Source: Candidatus Saliniplasma halalkaliphilum (GTDB taxonomy: Archaea; Thermoplasmatota; Thermoplasmata; Halarchaeoplasmatales; Halarchaeoplasmataceae). Taken from it: DNA of 14,076 nt. This document shows, one piece after another, positions 5,045-12,151 of the stretch (position 1 is its first letter; every line of letters begins with the position of its first letter). The stretch lies in assembly GCA_019594235.1 (NCBI GenBank), contig JAFDTG010000035.1, forward strand, positions 1-14,076. The letters are read 5' to 3'. A program made the position numbers and the translations under genes. Under the pieces are notes generated by a model. That model was given only the letters and a program-made list of their open reading frames with translations, was not told the DNA's origin and did not search any database.

Positions 5045-7025
5045 ATTTTACGAACGAGTTTGTAAGAAGGTCAATTCGAAATTGGGTATGGATAGGGAGG
5101 AGATCGAAGAACGTCGAGAAGAAAATAAAGGGGGGTATGTTGAGAGGGGTAAAGAGTTGAGGAAAGCGGAGAGGGAATTAAGAGAAACGCTAGTTGTAGA
5201 TGGTAAAGAATCTGAGAAGTACAGAAAGAAAAAGAAGAAAGTGGAGAAGGTAGAGAAAGATTTTGAGATCGCGAAGAAAAGGTACACTAGAGAGGATTTT
5301 AAAAAAACGACTACGTTCACAGGGATGGACCTTGAGTACGAAGAAGTGATAGTTTTCTCAGTGTTCAACACGATACTTTCATTTATCTTGATCTTTCTAG
5401 CGGTCTTTACCTGGAATTTATTTTATCCCCTCGGGCTATTTGAAATATTGACCTACATCATCCCTATATTTTTGATCTTACCCATGTCTGTTCTGATCGT
5501 TACTGCGAACTATCCAGAGATATTGAGTGAACGGTTGAAAGCCTCGACCATCGGGAAAGCACCGGAGTGTATCAATTACATGACCATGTCTATGAGGGTC
5601 CGTCCTTCTCTTTATCGAGCCGTATCCTTTTCCGCAAAGAACACTGAGGAACCCATGGCATCAGGATTGAAGAAGGTTCTTTGGAACATCCACATGAATA
5701 AAAGATCGAGTCTAGAAGAGGCTTTTTTGGAATTTGCTCTGGAATGGGGTGAATGGAACGAAGAGTTGAAACGTTCGCTTTATGCAGTCCGCTCAGCAAT
5801 ACTCGAGAAAACTACTCAAGGACTTTATTCAGCTTTAGAGAAGGCTAATCAGATCATAATCGAAGGTACTGAAAGAAAAGTAAAAGATTATGCTAACTCG
5901 CTTTCGACCCCCACTACAATATTATTCGCCATCGGTATCCTGCTGCCGTTGATCATCGGAGCAATGCTGCCCATGATGGCTTTGGGTGGTTTAGATATCT
6001 CAAGTATCGATTCTTCAAACGGCACAACAGAAGCTGGGTTGAGTCTTATACATATCGTGCTGCTGATGAACGTGATGTCTCCTCTAGGTGCTTTCGTCTA
6101 TTCCTATAAGATCTTAGGGGATAGACCAGGAACGATGTCACCTCCAGACGTTAGTTTTGAGGAAGGAATTTACAGGAAACTAGCAATTTCAGTGATTCTA
6201 GCTGTGAGTTTGACAGTGATATCGATTTTCTTTTCAAGTCATCTGACCGTGATATCACCGCTCCATTATTTTTGGGGACCGGTTATAGGTATTTCCTTTT
6301 ACTGTTTGAGCACCACTCTTGAAGCAAAGAAAGAAAGAGACAGGATCATCAAGATGGAAAGAGAGTTTCCGGACCTGTTATTTCAGTTAGGAAGCAGGAT
6401 AACGGAAGGGATGCCGCCTGAGAAAGCTATCCAAAAAACCGCGGATGCCATGAAGGGGACTGAGATCGGAAAGCTCTTTGCAGATATATCCAGTAGATTG
6501 AAACTTGATCGGCTGCCTTTAGATGATGCTCTATTCGGGGAGAAGGGTACTTTGAAGGATTTTCCTTCTCAGACCATAAAAGCTACCATGAAAACCGTAG
6601 TTGAACTCACTAGGAAGGATCCAAAACAGGCGGGTAAAACCATACTTCAAATTTCACAGTACCTAAAAGATATGGAGGAGATGGATCACGAGATAAAATC
6701 TGAATTGTCCAGTAGTGTCGGGATGATGAAGGCAACTTCTACAATTTTTGCACCGCTGGTGATGGGTATCGTCGGAGCGCTTTACTACATGTTGGAATCG
6801 ATATTCACTGAAATATCTAACGTTCAACTTATTCACCCGACTTCGTTCATAGCCGTGTTAGCTGTCTATCTGATCTCCATGAGCTTTGTTATCACATATT
6901 TTACCACTGGGATCGAAAATCAGGTGGATATAGTTGAGTTCAAACATCAGCTGGGGATAGTTTTAATAGTGAATATAATGGTATTTTCTCTAGCTGTATT
7001 TGTTGGGAAGATCGGGATGCTGTGA
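5037..7025 (+). CDS. TadC/ArlJ-like membrane platform protein with two T2SSF domains
   Basis: A 662-aa polytopic membrane protein forming the inner-membrane platform that works with the upstream ATPase. Residues 1-95 are a very charged, Lys/Glu-rich region predicted to be helical or coiled-coil. Membrane segments then lie near 103-127 and 134-156, followed by the first cytoplasmic T2SSF helical domain (about 160-290). More segments lie near 293-317, 336-357, 381-400 and 405-426. The second T2SSF domain (EREFPDLLFQLGSRITEGMP, 441-460, to about 560) comes next, with final segments near 562-588, 603-624 and 638-658. This duplicated-domain layout is typical of archaeal PilC/TadC proteins. ATG 5037 lies 5 nt before the ATPase stop, so translation is probably coupled. 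No pilin, prepilin peptidase or second platform gene is in view. Confidence 0.88.
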   Translation: MSRFYERVCKKVNSKLGMDREEIEERREENKGGYVERGKELRKAERELRETLVVDGKESEKYRKKKKKVEKVEKDFEIAKKRYTREDFKKTTTFTGMDLEYEEVIVFSVFNTILSFILIFLAVFTWNLFYPLGLFEILTYIIPIFLILPMSVLIVTANYPEILSERLKASTIGKAPECINYMTMSMRVRPSLYRAVSFSAKNTEEPMASGLKKVLWNIHMNKRSSLEEAFLEFALEWGEWNEELKRSLYAVRSAILEKTTQGLYSALEKANQIIIEGTERKVKDYANSLSTPTTILFAIGILLPLIIGAMLPMMALGGLDISSIDSSNGTTEAGLSLIHIVLLMNVMSPLGAFVYSYKILGDRPGTMSPPDVSFEEGIYRKLAISVILAVSLTVISIFFSSHLTVISPLHYFWGPVIGISFYCLSTTLEAKKERDRIIKMEREFPDLLFQLGSRITEGMPPEKAIQKTADAMKGTEIGKLFADISSRLKLDRLPLDDALFGEKGTLKDFPSQTIKATMKTVVELTRKDPKQAGKTILQISQYLKDMEEMDHEIKSELSSSVGMMKATSTIFAPLVMGIVGALYYMLESIFTEISNVQLIHPTSFIAVLAVYLISMSFVITYFTTGIENQVDIVEFKHQLGIVLIVNIMVFSLAVFVGKIGML

Positions 7026-7034
7026 TTTATCTCA

Positions 7035-7042
7035 TTTATATA
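7035..7042 (+). promoter_or_regulatory. TATA box of the aldehyde oxidoreductase operon
   Basis: TTTATATA at 7035-7042 fits the archaeal consensus and predicts a start near 7066 with a leader of about 28 nt. That leader carries GGAG at 7082-7085, 8 nt before ATG 7094. A second TATA-like element, TATATAAG at 7070-7077, would start transcription just past ATG 7094 and might feed the internal ATG at 7106, but this is less likely. Confidence 0.55.
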
Positions 7043-7093
7043 CATAAATATTATTAGGCCCTTTTTACATATATAAGGCTTGGAGAGATAGAT

Positions 7094-8833
7094 ATGTGCA
7101 GCAAAATGTTGAGAGTGAATATGGAAGAACTCACGGTAACAACCGAGGAGGTTCCTGAGGAATACGAGAAATTAGGAGGAAGAGGCCTCACGTCAAGGAT
7201 AGTTAATGATGAAGTCCCGCCTAAAGCTCACCCACTTGGACCCAACAATAAAGTGGTGTTCGCACCTGGCATAGTCACTGGAAGCGGATCACCTAATTCT
7301 GGAAGGTTATCTGCAGGAGGAAAGTCACCCCTTACCGGTGGTATAAAAGAATCTAACGCTGGAACACCCTTCACAAAAACCTTAGCAAGAAGAGGTATCA
7401 AAGCGATCATAGTTGAAGGACGGGCCGAGAAGGACAAATATTATCTATTGAAGCTGGGAGATGATGGTGAAGATTTGATAGAGGCCGATAAATGGATCGG
7501 TAAAGGACTTTATGAGGCTTATGACGAATTACATGACGAGTTCGGAGACGATGTCGAGATCGCAGGCGCAGGAATAGCTGCTGAACTTAAGGCTTCGAAC
7601 GCTGGAATATCTTATACTGATCCGGAAGGTAGATCAACTAGATATTCCGGTAGAGGAGGTCTTGGGGCAGTTATGGCTTCTAGAGGATTGAAGTTCATAG
7701 TGGCGGAGAATACCAAAGAGAATAGGATGGAGATAAAAGATAAAGAAACCTTTGATAAAGGTAAGAAGAAGCTGGCTAATGCTTTGATGGAACACGATGT
7801 GACAAAGAAAGGAGGTGCTCTGAACTCCTACGGAACATCAGTACTGATCAACATAATAAATGAAAGCGGTGGATTACCACAAAGGAATTTCTCCGAGGGA
7901 AGCGACGATCGATCAGCTAAAGTCTCCGGAGAAAGGAAAGCTGAGCTAATCAAAGAAAGAGGTGGAGTAAGGCCTCATAAGTGCAGTCCTAGTTGTATAA
8001 TCCAGTGTTCCGAAATATGGACTAAGGAAGACGGAAAAGATCCAATGGGAGTCTTAGAGTACGAATCCGTATGGGCACTGGGTCCCAACTGCGATATTTA
8101 TGACCTCGATGTGATCGGCGAATTGAATCGAGCTTGTAATGATCTAGGTCTTGATACCATCGAGACAGGCAATACTATAGCCGTTGCCATGGAAGGAGGT
8201 CTTCTTGACTTCGGTGATGGAGAAGGTGCTTTGAAATTGATGGACGAGATCTATGATAAAACAGCACTGGGTAGAATTTTAGCTAATGGTGCAGAGTTCA
8301 CAGGTGAAGCCTTCGGTGTCGATAGGATACCGACTGTGAAAGGACAATCCATGCCAGCATATGATCCTAGGCCAATAAAAGGGATAGGTGTTACCTACGC
8401 TACCTCGCCCATGGGAGCTGACCATACTGCTGGGTACGCCATAGCTCCTGAGATAATGGGTGTCGGAGGTGAAGCAGATCCACTAGATACTAAGAAAGCT
8501 GATCTTTCAAGAGGTCTTCAGCAGGCTACAGCCATGATCGATTCCGCAGGTTACTGCTTGTTCATCGCCTTCGCGATCATGGATATCGATGAAGGTATGG
8601 AAGGGATGATCGAAACCGTCAACGGTGTACTTGGAACGGATTATTCTGCCGATGATATAATGAAGATGGGCATGGATATACTTGAGATGGAGAGAGAGTT
8701 CAACAAGAAAGCTGGTATCTCCAAAGAGGACGACAGAGTTCCTGAATTCATGAAGGAAGAAAAACTACCTCCACTTGACGAAGATTTCGACGTACCGGAT
8801 GAAGAACTCGACAGGGTCTTTGAAGAGGCTTGA
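7094..8833 (+). CDS. Aldehyde ferredoxin oxidoreductase family protein (tungsten/molybdenum-pterin)
   Basis: A 579-aa protein of the AOR family, cytoplasmic enzymes that couple aldehyde/carboxylate interconversion to ferredoxin through a bis-pterin tungsten (or molybdenum) site and a [4Fe-4S] cluster. The N-domain shows LGGRGL (27-32), GIVTGSGSPNSGRLSAGGKS (59-78) and SGRGGLGAVMASRG (185-198), typical pterin-binding regions. Cluster cysteines are C297, C301 and C305 (HKCSPSCIIQCSE) and C488 (SAGYCLF). The pterin motif DPRPIKGIGVTYATSPMGAD (424-443) is present. The cysteine spacing CX3CX3C differs from the CX2CX3C of the Pyrococcus furiosus AOR and points to another subfamily, so the substrate is not assignable. 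GGAG at 7082-7085 supports ATG 7094; an internal ATG at 7106 (MLRVNM) is an alternative. Two MoaD/ThiS-like genes follow, a common AOR neighbourhood. Confidence 0.9.
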   Translation: MCSKMLRVNMEELTVTTEEVPEEYEKLGGRGLTSRIVNDEVPPKAHPLGPNNKVVFAPGIVTGSGSPNSGRLSAGGKSPLTGGIKESNAGTPFTKTLARRGIKAIIVEGRAEKDKYYLLKLGDDGEDLIEADKWIGKGLYEAYDELHDEFGDDVEIAGAGIAAELKASNAGISYTDPEGRSTRYSGRGGLGAVMASRGLKFIVAENTKENRMEIKDKETFDKGKKKLANALMEHDVTKKGGALNSYGTSVLINIINESGGLPQRNFSEGSDDRSAKVSGERKAELIKERGGVRPHKCSPSCIIQCSEIWTKEDGKDPMGVLEYESVWALGPNCDIYDLDVIGELNRACNDLGLDTIETGNTIAVAMEGGLLDFGDGEGALKLMDEIYDKTALGRILANGAEFTGEAFGVDRIPTVKGQSMPAYDPRPIKGIGVTYATSPMGADHTAGYAIAPEIMGVGGEADPLDTKKADLSRGLQQATAMIDSAGYCLFIAFAIMDIDEGMEGMIETVNGVLGTDYSADDIMKMGMDILEMEREFNKKAGISKEDDRVPEFMKEEKLPPLDEDFDVPDEELDRVFEEA

Positions 8834-8838
8834 AAACC

Positions 8839-8850
8839 CTTTTCTTTTTT
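8839..8850 (+). terminator. T-rich tract between the oxidoreductase and the first MoaD-like gene
   Basis: A pyrimidine/T-rich run (TTTTCTTTTTT within 8839-8850) begins just after the oxidoreductase stop and ends 3 nt before ATG 8854. Oligo-T is the intrinsic termination signal of archaeal RNA polymerase. Here it may cause partial termination, lowering MoaD-like expression relative to the enzyme. No stem is needed or seen. Confidence 0.35.
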
Positions 8851-8853
8851 ATT

Positions 8854-9129
8854 ATGTCCGTAAAAATCAAACTGTTCGCGAAGATTGCTGAAAAAGCTGG
8901 TCAGAGAGAGATCGAAGTCGATGTTTCGAACGTAAGAGAAGCTTTTGAAATCCTAGAAGAGAGATATGAAGGACTTCAAGGTGAACTTTTTAAAGCTGAT
9001 GAAAAAAAGATTCGTGACAATATAACCGTGATCAAAGATGGAAGAAATATCACGTATCTACAAGGTTTGGAGACTGGATTAAAAGACGGGGGCAAACTAT
9101 CAGTGTTTCCTTTAGTAGGTGGTGGGTGA
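8854..9129 (+). CDS. MoaD/ThiS family sulfur-carrier protein with C-terminal Gly-Gly
   Basis: A 91-aa beta-grasp ubiquitin-like protein. It begins MSVKIKLFAKIAEKAGQREI, the usual first strands of MoaD, and ends FPLVGGG, supplying the C-terminal glycines that are adenylated and thiocarboxylated in molybdopterin synthase small subunits (and in archaeal SAMP modifiers). Its place after the oxidoreductase suggests it supplies sulfur for the metal-pterin cofactor of that enzyme. ATG 8854 is chosen over TTG 8830, because the latter adds KTLFFFI, which does not resemble family starts. Neither start has a clear Shine-Dalgarno sequence. It carries three terminal glycines rather than the common two. 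It could alternatively be a protein modifier. Confidence 0.8.
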   Translation: MSVKIKLFAKIAEKAGQREIEVDVSNVREAFEILEERYEGLQGELFKADEKKIRDNITVIKDGRNITYLQGLETGLKDGGKLSVFPLVGGG

Positions 9130-9147
9130 ATCGAGGTCGTGGTTTAG

Positions 9148-9426
9148 ATGAGTATTAAAGTTGTGCTGTACGGTAATTTGCGAAATGTGGCTAAGAACCT
9201 TGATGAAACTGAAACTATAGGTACAGTAAATATTGAAGGACCGGGCATCACTAAAATATCTGATATTTTAGAACAGCTTGATATCGAGGAAAAGGATGTC
9301 AGCCACATATTTTTGAACAGAGATTACTCTGCACCGGAAAGAGAAGTCGAAGATGGTGATCGGGTAGCACTATTTCCTATAGATATGGCGCTGCTCTATA
9401 AATGGTATTTCAATAGAAAGAAGTGA
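9148..9426 (+). CDS. MoaD/ThiS-like beta-grasp protein lacking the diglycine tail
   Basis: A 92-aa ubiquitin-fold protein. It begins MSIKVVLYGNLRNVAK, and the later segment DGDRVALFPIDMALLYKWYF corresponds to the 'GDxVxxxPpvxGG' end of MoaD. The terminal Gly-Gly is absent and replaced by the hydrophobic tail MALLYKWYFNRKK. It therefore cannot be thiocarboxylated like MoaD. I recall similar tails in MoaD-like proteins of other oxidoreductase clusters, so the tail seems a family trait, perhaps for binding the oxidoreductase or a cofactor insertase. GAGGT at 9133-9137 gives a ribosome-binding site 10 nt before ATG 9148. The gene is close behind the canonical MoaD-like gene and so probably co-transcribed. 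Confidence 0.72.
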   Translation: MSIKVVLYGNLRNVAKNLDETETIGTVNIEGPGITKISDILEQLDIEEKDVSHIFLNRDYSAPEREVEDGDRVALFPIDMALLYKWYFNRKK

Positions 9427-9436
9427 AAAAACACTG

Positions 9437-9444
9437 TTTAAACG
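9437..9444 (+). promoter_or_regulatory. Possible TATA box of the aminotransferase gene
   Basis: TTTAAACG lies 20-27 nt before GTG 9464 and 35-42 nt before ATG 9479. It would give either a leaderless GTG start or a leader of about 10-15 nt for the ATG. The match is weak. Confidence 0.35.
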
Positions 9445-9478
9445 TAAAAACCTTAACCCTGTAGTGAGATTAACTATC

Positions 9479-10549
9479 ATGAACATCAAAGATTTTGAGC
9501 TCGAAAGATGGTTCGCTAGATACGAACACGAAGCTGAGATCATGCTGGCGGAGAGCGGCATCAGAAGTTTAGATGCCAGTAGATTTGATCTGAACGTTGG
9601 TGAAATGGGATACGTCATACCGACCAACGGTGACCCGGATTTTAGGGAAGAAATCGCCGGGAGGTACGGAAGGAGTAAAGATGAAATATTGTTCACCTGC
9701 GGAACCCAGGAAGCTAATTTTCTAGTGTTTATTTCATTGCTTGATAAAGAAGAGCATGCAGTGGTGATTACTCCCACTTATCAAGCCCTTTATTCGGTAC
9801 CAGAAGCTTTTGGGAACGTAACCCGAGTATCATTATATCCTCCAGATTGGGAGTTATCCGTGGAAAAAGTCAAGGAAGCGGTGAATGAAAAAACGAAACT
9901 TATCGTTCTGAACAATCCAAACAATCCGACTGGAAGGTATCACTCCTTGAATAAAGTGAAAGCACTTCTTGATATCGCTGAAGATGTGGACGCTTATCTG
10001 CTTTGTGACGAAGTCTATAGATTGTTAGTTGAAGATCCACTACCTCCCGTCGCTAAGATAAGTGATAGAGGGATAAGCACGACCAGTTTGACCAAAGCCT
10101 ATGGTATCGCCGGAGCTAGATTCGGATGGGTTTGTGGTCCAAAGGAAGTTGTTGATAAGGCTTGGGTTTGGAAGGATTATACAACTATATCGCCGACCAA
10201 GATAGGACAGCATATAGCTAAACAGGCTTTAGGAGATATGGAAGAAGAAATACTTCGAGAAAATCGAGAGTTGGCTGGAAAAAACAGAGAGATAGTGCAA
10301 GAATTTGTTGATAGGACCGGTCTCGACTGGTACAAGCCATTTGGTGTAAACGGATTTATAACCATTCCAGACGGCTTTAGCAGTTCCGTTGATTTCTGTA
10401 AGGGATTTGTTAAGGAATATGGAGTAGTTTTAGCACCAGGCGAAGTTTTCGGCTATGACGGGTACTTCAGGATAGGCTTCGGTTTACCGACTACTGAATT
10501 GAAAGAGGGGGTTTCAAGGTTGGAGAAATACATTTCCGATAAGGTATAA
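9479..10549 (+). CDS. Class I/II PLP-dependent aminotransferase
   Basis: A 356-aa fold-type I aminotransferase, counting from ATG 9479. Visible are FTCGTQEANFL (PLP phosphate-binding turn, about 72-82), NNPNNPTG (145-152), CDEVY (176-180, aspartate to the PLP ring nitrogen), SLTKAYGIAGARFGW (203-217, Schiff-base lysine K206) and YFRIGFG (329-335, arginine for the substrate carboxylate). All catalytic residues are present, so it should be active. The amino acid substrate is not identifiable; aspartate/alanine/aromatic-type enzymes share these motifs. GTG 9464 in frame would add MRLTI; ATG 9479 is preferred because IKDFELERWFARYE is the usual family opening. The TATA box of the next operon overlaps its stop. 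Being downstream of the oxidoreductase hints at 2-oxo acid metabolism, but its own promoter is possible. Confidence 0.88.
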   Translation: MNIKDFELERWFARYEHEAEIMLAESGIRSLDASRFDLNVGEMGYVIPTNGDPDFREEIAGRYGRSKDEILFTCGTQEANFLVFISLLDKEEHAVVITPTYQALYSVPEAFGNVTRVSLYPPDWELSVEKVKEAVNEKTKLIVLNNPNNPTGRYHSLNKVKALLDIAEDVDAYLLCDEVYRLLVEDPLPPVAKISDRGISTTSLTKAYGIAGARFGWVCGPKEVVDKAWVWKDYTTISPTKIGQHIAKQALGDMEEEILRENRELAGKNREIVQEFVDRTGLDWYKPFGVNGFITIPDGFSSSVDFCKGFVKEYGVVLAPGEVFGYDGYFRIGFGLPTTELKEGVSRLEKYISDKV

Positions 10550-10552
10550 ATA
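10545..10552 (+). promoter_or_regulatory. TATA box of the TetR/ABC exporter operon
   Basis: TATAAATA at 10545-10552, overlapping the aminotransferase stop codon, is a near-consensus archaeal TATA box. It predicts transcription starting near 10576. Confidence 0.65.
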
Positions 10553-10568
10553 GGAAGAAAACAATTGT

Positions 10569-10585
10569 TGACTGACGGTCAGTCA
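10569..10585. promoter_or_regulatory. 17-bp perfect palindrome, probable TetR-family operator
   Basis: TGACTGACGGTCAGTCA consists of two exact 8-bp half-sites around a single central G. It overlaps the transcription start predicted from the TATA box at 10545-10552 and ends just before the Shine-Dalgarno of the TetR-family gene. Size, symmetry and position fit an autoregulatory operator that blocks RNA polymerase. Confidence 0.78.
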
Positions 10586-10596
10586 GGAGCGGTATG

Positions 10597-11250
10597 ATGC
10601 CAAGCGGGAGAGGTAATAAGAAGGAAGAACTAGTTGATGCAGCTGAGAGATTGTTCTCTCAAAAAGGGTACAGTGACACTTCAGTTGATGATATCTGTGA
10701 AAAAGTAGGAGTAGCACACGGCCTGTTCTACTACTATTTCGATACCAAAGAGGAGATCATCGAAGCTATTACAGAGAGGATGATCGATGAGCTTGAAAAT
10801 GTATTAATTAAAATCGTTGAGGATTCTTTTCTCCGAGCTGATGAGAAGTTCATAAGATTTATGACAATGGCATTTCAGAGGAAGAGAGACAAACCTTACA
10901 TGGTTTCTTATTATAACAAAGAAAAAGAGCCTAAGGTCTATTACCAGTTATTTAATAAAACCGTCGAAGCGACCACACCGTATCTTACAGAAATTGTGGA
11001 AAGGGGCATCGAAGAGGGAGTGTTCGATACGAAATATCCGGAACAGACAATTAGATTCTGGCTGAACGGGAGGATGTTCTTCATAAATGAAGATGGATCG
11101 CTCAATGAGAGTTTATTAGATGATTTAAAAGCTGAAGCTTTCATGCTGGAACGTTTGTTAGATTCTGATAAACCATTTTTGACTGATTTTTATGAGAAGT
11201 ATGAAGATGAGATAAATGAGTTTATCCAGAGTGCAAGAGGGGATGATTGA
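10597..11250 (+). CDS. TetR/AcrR-family transcriptional repressor
   Basis: A 217-aa regulator. The N-terminal helix-turn-helix domain is clear: RGNKKEELVDAAERLFSQKG, then TSVDDICEKVGVAHGLFYYY and FDTKEEI (about residues 5-54), the AcrR/TetR signature. The ligand-binding helical domain (about 60-217) is unlike known ones, and its ligand cannot be predicted. GGAG at 10586-10589 is 7 nt from ATG 10597, so that start is preferred over the adjacent ATG 10594. The perfect palindrome at 10569-10585 lies in the promoter, so autorepression is likely. The ABC ATPase follows 1 nt after the stop, so the regulator should control an exporter that probably removes the compound it senses. Confidence 0.88.
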   Translation: MPSGRGNKKEELVDAAERLFSQKGYSDTSVDDICEKVGVAHGLFYYYFDTKEEIIEAITERMIDELENVLIKIVEDSFLRADEKFIRFMTMAFQRKRDKPYMVSYYNKEKEPKVYYQLFNKTVEATTPYLTEIVERGIEEGVFDTKYPEQTIRFWLNGRMFFINEDGSLNESLLDDLKAEAFMLERLLDSDKPFLTDFYEKYEDEINEFIQSARGDD

Positions 11251-11251
11251 T

Positions 11252-12151
11252 ATGAAGAAAAAGCCTGTATTGAAGATCAGGAACCTTACTAAATTGTATG
11301 GGGATATTGTTGGTATAAAAAATCTAGATTTGGATGTCTATCCCGGGGAGATCATGGGATTTTTAGGTCCCAACGGCGCCGGTAAGACCACCACTATAAG
11401 AGCCTGTTTAGGACTTTTACAAAAGACTGAAGGTGATGTTAAGATATTTGGTTTGGATTCCCACGAAGATTCTATCGAGATCCGTAAAAGGACGGGATAT
11501 CTACCAGGGGATTTCGGATTGTACGACGATTTAAAAGTCAAAACCATACTCAAGTATCTACTTTCCCAGAGTGGAGTATCGGATGAAAGTAAGATGAGAG
11601 AGTTATCTGAACGGTTGGAATTGGATCTGGATAGAAAGTATGGTAATCTATCAAAGGGTAACAGGCAGAAAGTCGGTATCGTACAGGCCTTCATGGCAGA
11701 TCAGGATTTCATCATTTTAGACGAACCTACGGGAGGTCTAGACCCGTTGATGCAGCAGAAGTTCTATCAGTTCCTTAAAGAGGAAAAAGAGAAGGGTAAG
11801 ACCATCTTCATGTCGTCACATATCCTTGCGGAAGTGGAAGAGGTATGTGACAGAGTAGCGATAATCAGGAAAGGTAAGCTGCAGGTCGTAGAAGATATCG
11901 GATCCCTCAAGGAAAAGATGGGAAAGAAACTGGTTGTAGAATTCGATGACGGTGTAGATCCCAGTATGTTCGATTTAGACGGAGTACAGGATGTTCAGAT
12001 AGATGGAAGAATTGCTACCATGATCGTGACTAGTAACTTGGATGAGGTGATCAAACGCATTTCCAAGAACGATATCGTCAACATGTCCCTTGAAACTTTC
12101 AGCCTAGATCAGCTATTCTTGACTTATTATAGGGAAGGAGGAAGTGGTTGA
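11252..12151 (+). CDS. ABC transporter ATP-binding protein (ABC-2 exporter type)
   Basis: A 299-aa nucleotide-binding subunit. Walker A GPNGAGKTT (39-47), signature LSKGNRQKVG (133-142), Walker B FIILDEPTGGLD (153-164) and the switch histidine in MSSH (187-190) are all intact. The segment GYLPGDFGLYDD (82-93) is where the Q-loop glutamine usually lies. It is of the 'YLPxxxxLY' type common in ABC-2 exporters such as the Ccm/Drr/Bcr group. A C-terminal extension (about 215-299) after the catalytic core is usual for these exporters. Start ATG 11252 is chosen because GAGGGG at 11237-11242 is correctly spaced; ATG 11216 and 11243 are upstream in-frame alternatives inside the TetR-family gene. It partners the permease that overlaps its stop codon. 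Confidence 0.92.
   Translation: MKKKPVLKIRNLTKLYGDIVGIKNLDLDVYPGEIMGFLGPNGAGKTTTIRACLGLLQKTEGDVKIFGLDSHEDSIEIRKRTGYLPGDFGLYDDLKVKTILKYLLSQSGVSDESKMRELSERLELDLDRKYGNLSKGNRQKVGIVQAFMADQDFIILDEPTGGLDPLMQQKFYQFLKEEKEKGKTIFMSSHILAEVEEVCDRVAIIRKGKLQVVEDIGSLKEKMGKKLVVEFDDGVDPSMFDLDGVQDVQIDGRIATMIVTSNLDEVIKRISKNDIVNMSLETFSLDQLFLTYYREGGSG

Noticed and set aside
5048..5371. 107-codon minus-strand frame opposite the start of the platform gene
   Set aside because: Ser/Phe-rich translation is the mirror of the Lys/Glu-rich coiled-coil region; no ribosome-binding site or promoter.
7068..7078. TATATAAG as the main promoter of the oxidoreductase gene
   Set aside because: It would start transcription downstream of ATG 7094, leaving out the good GGAG site; the TTTATATA at 7035-7042 fits better.
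9370..9777. 135-codon minus-strand frame across the MoaD-like/aminotransferase junction
   Set aside because: It overlaps two well-supported genes and has no recognisable domain.
10569..10585. Palindrome as an intrinsic terminator of the aminotransferase gene
   Set aside because: There is no T-tract after it, and its place on the predicted start site of the TetR operon fits an operator better.
11338..11694. 118-codon minus-strand frame opposite the ABC ATPase
   Set aside because: It mirrors the Walker A to signature region; frames like this are common opposite ABC ATPases.
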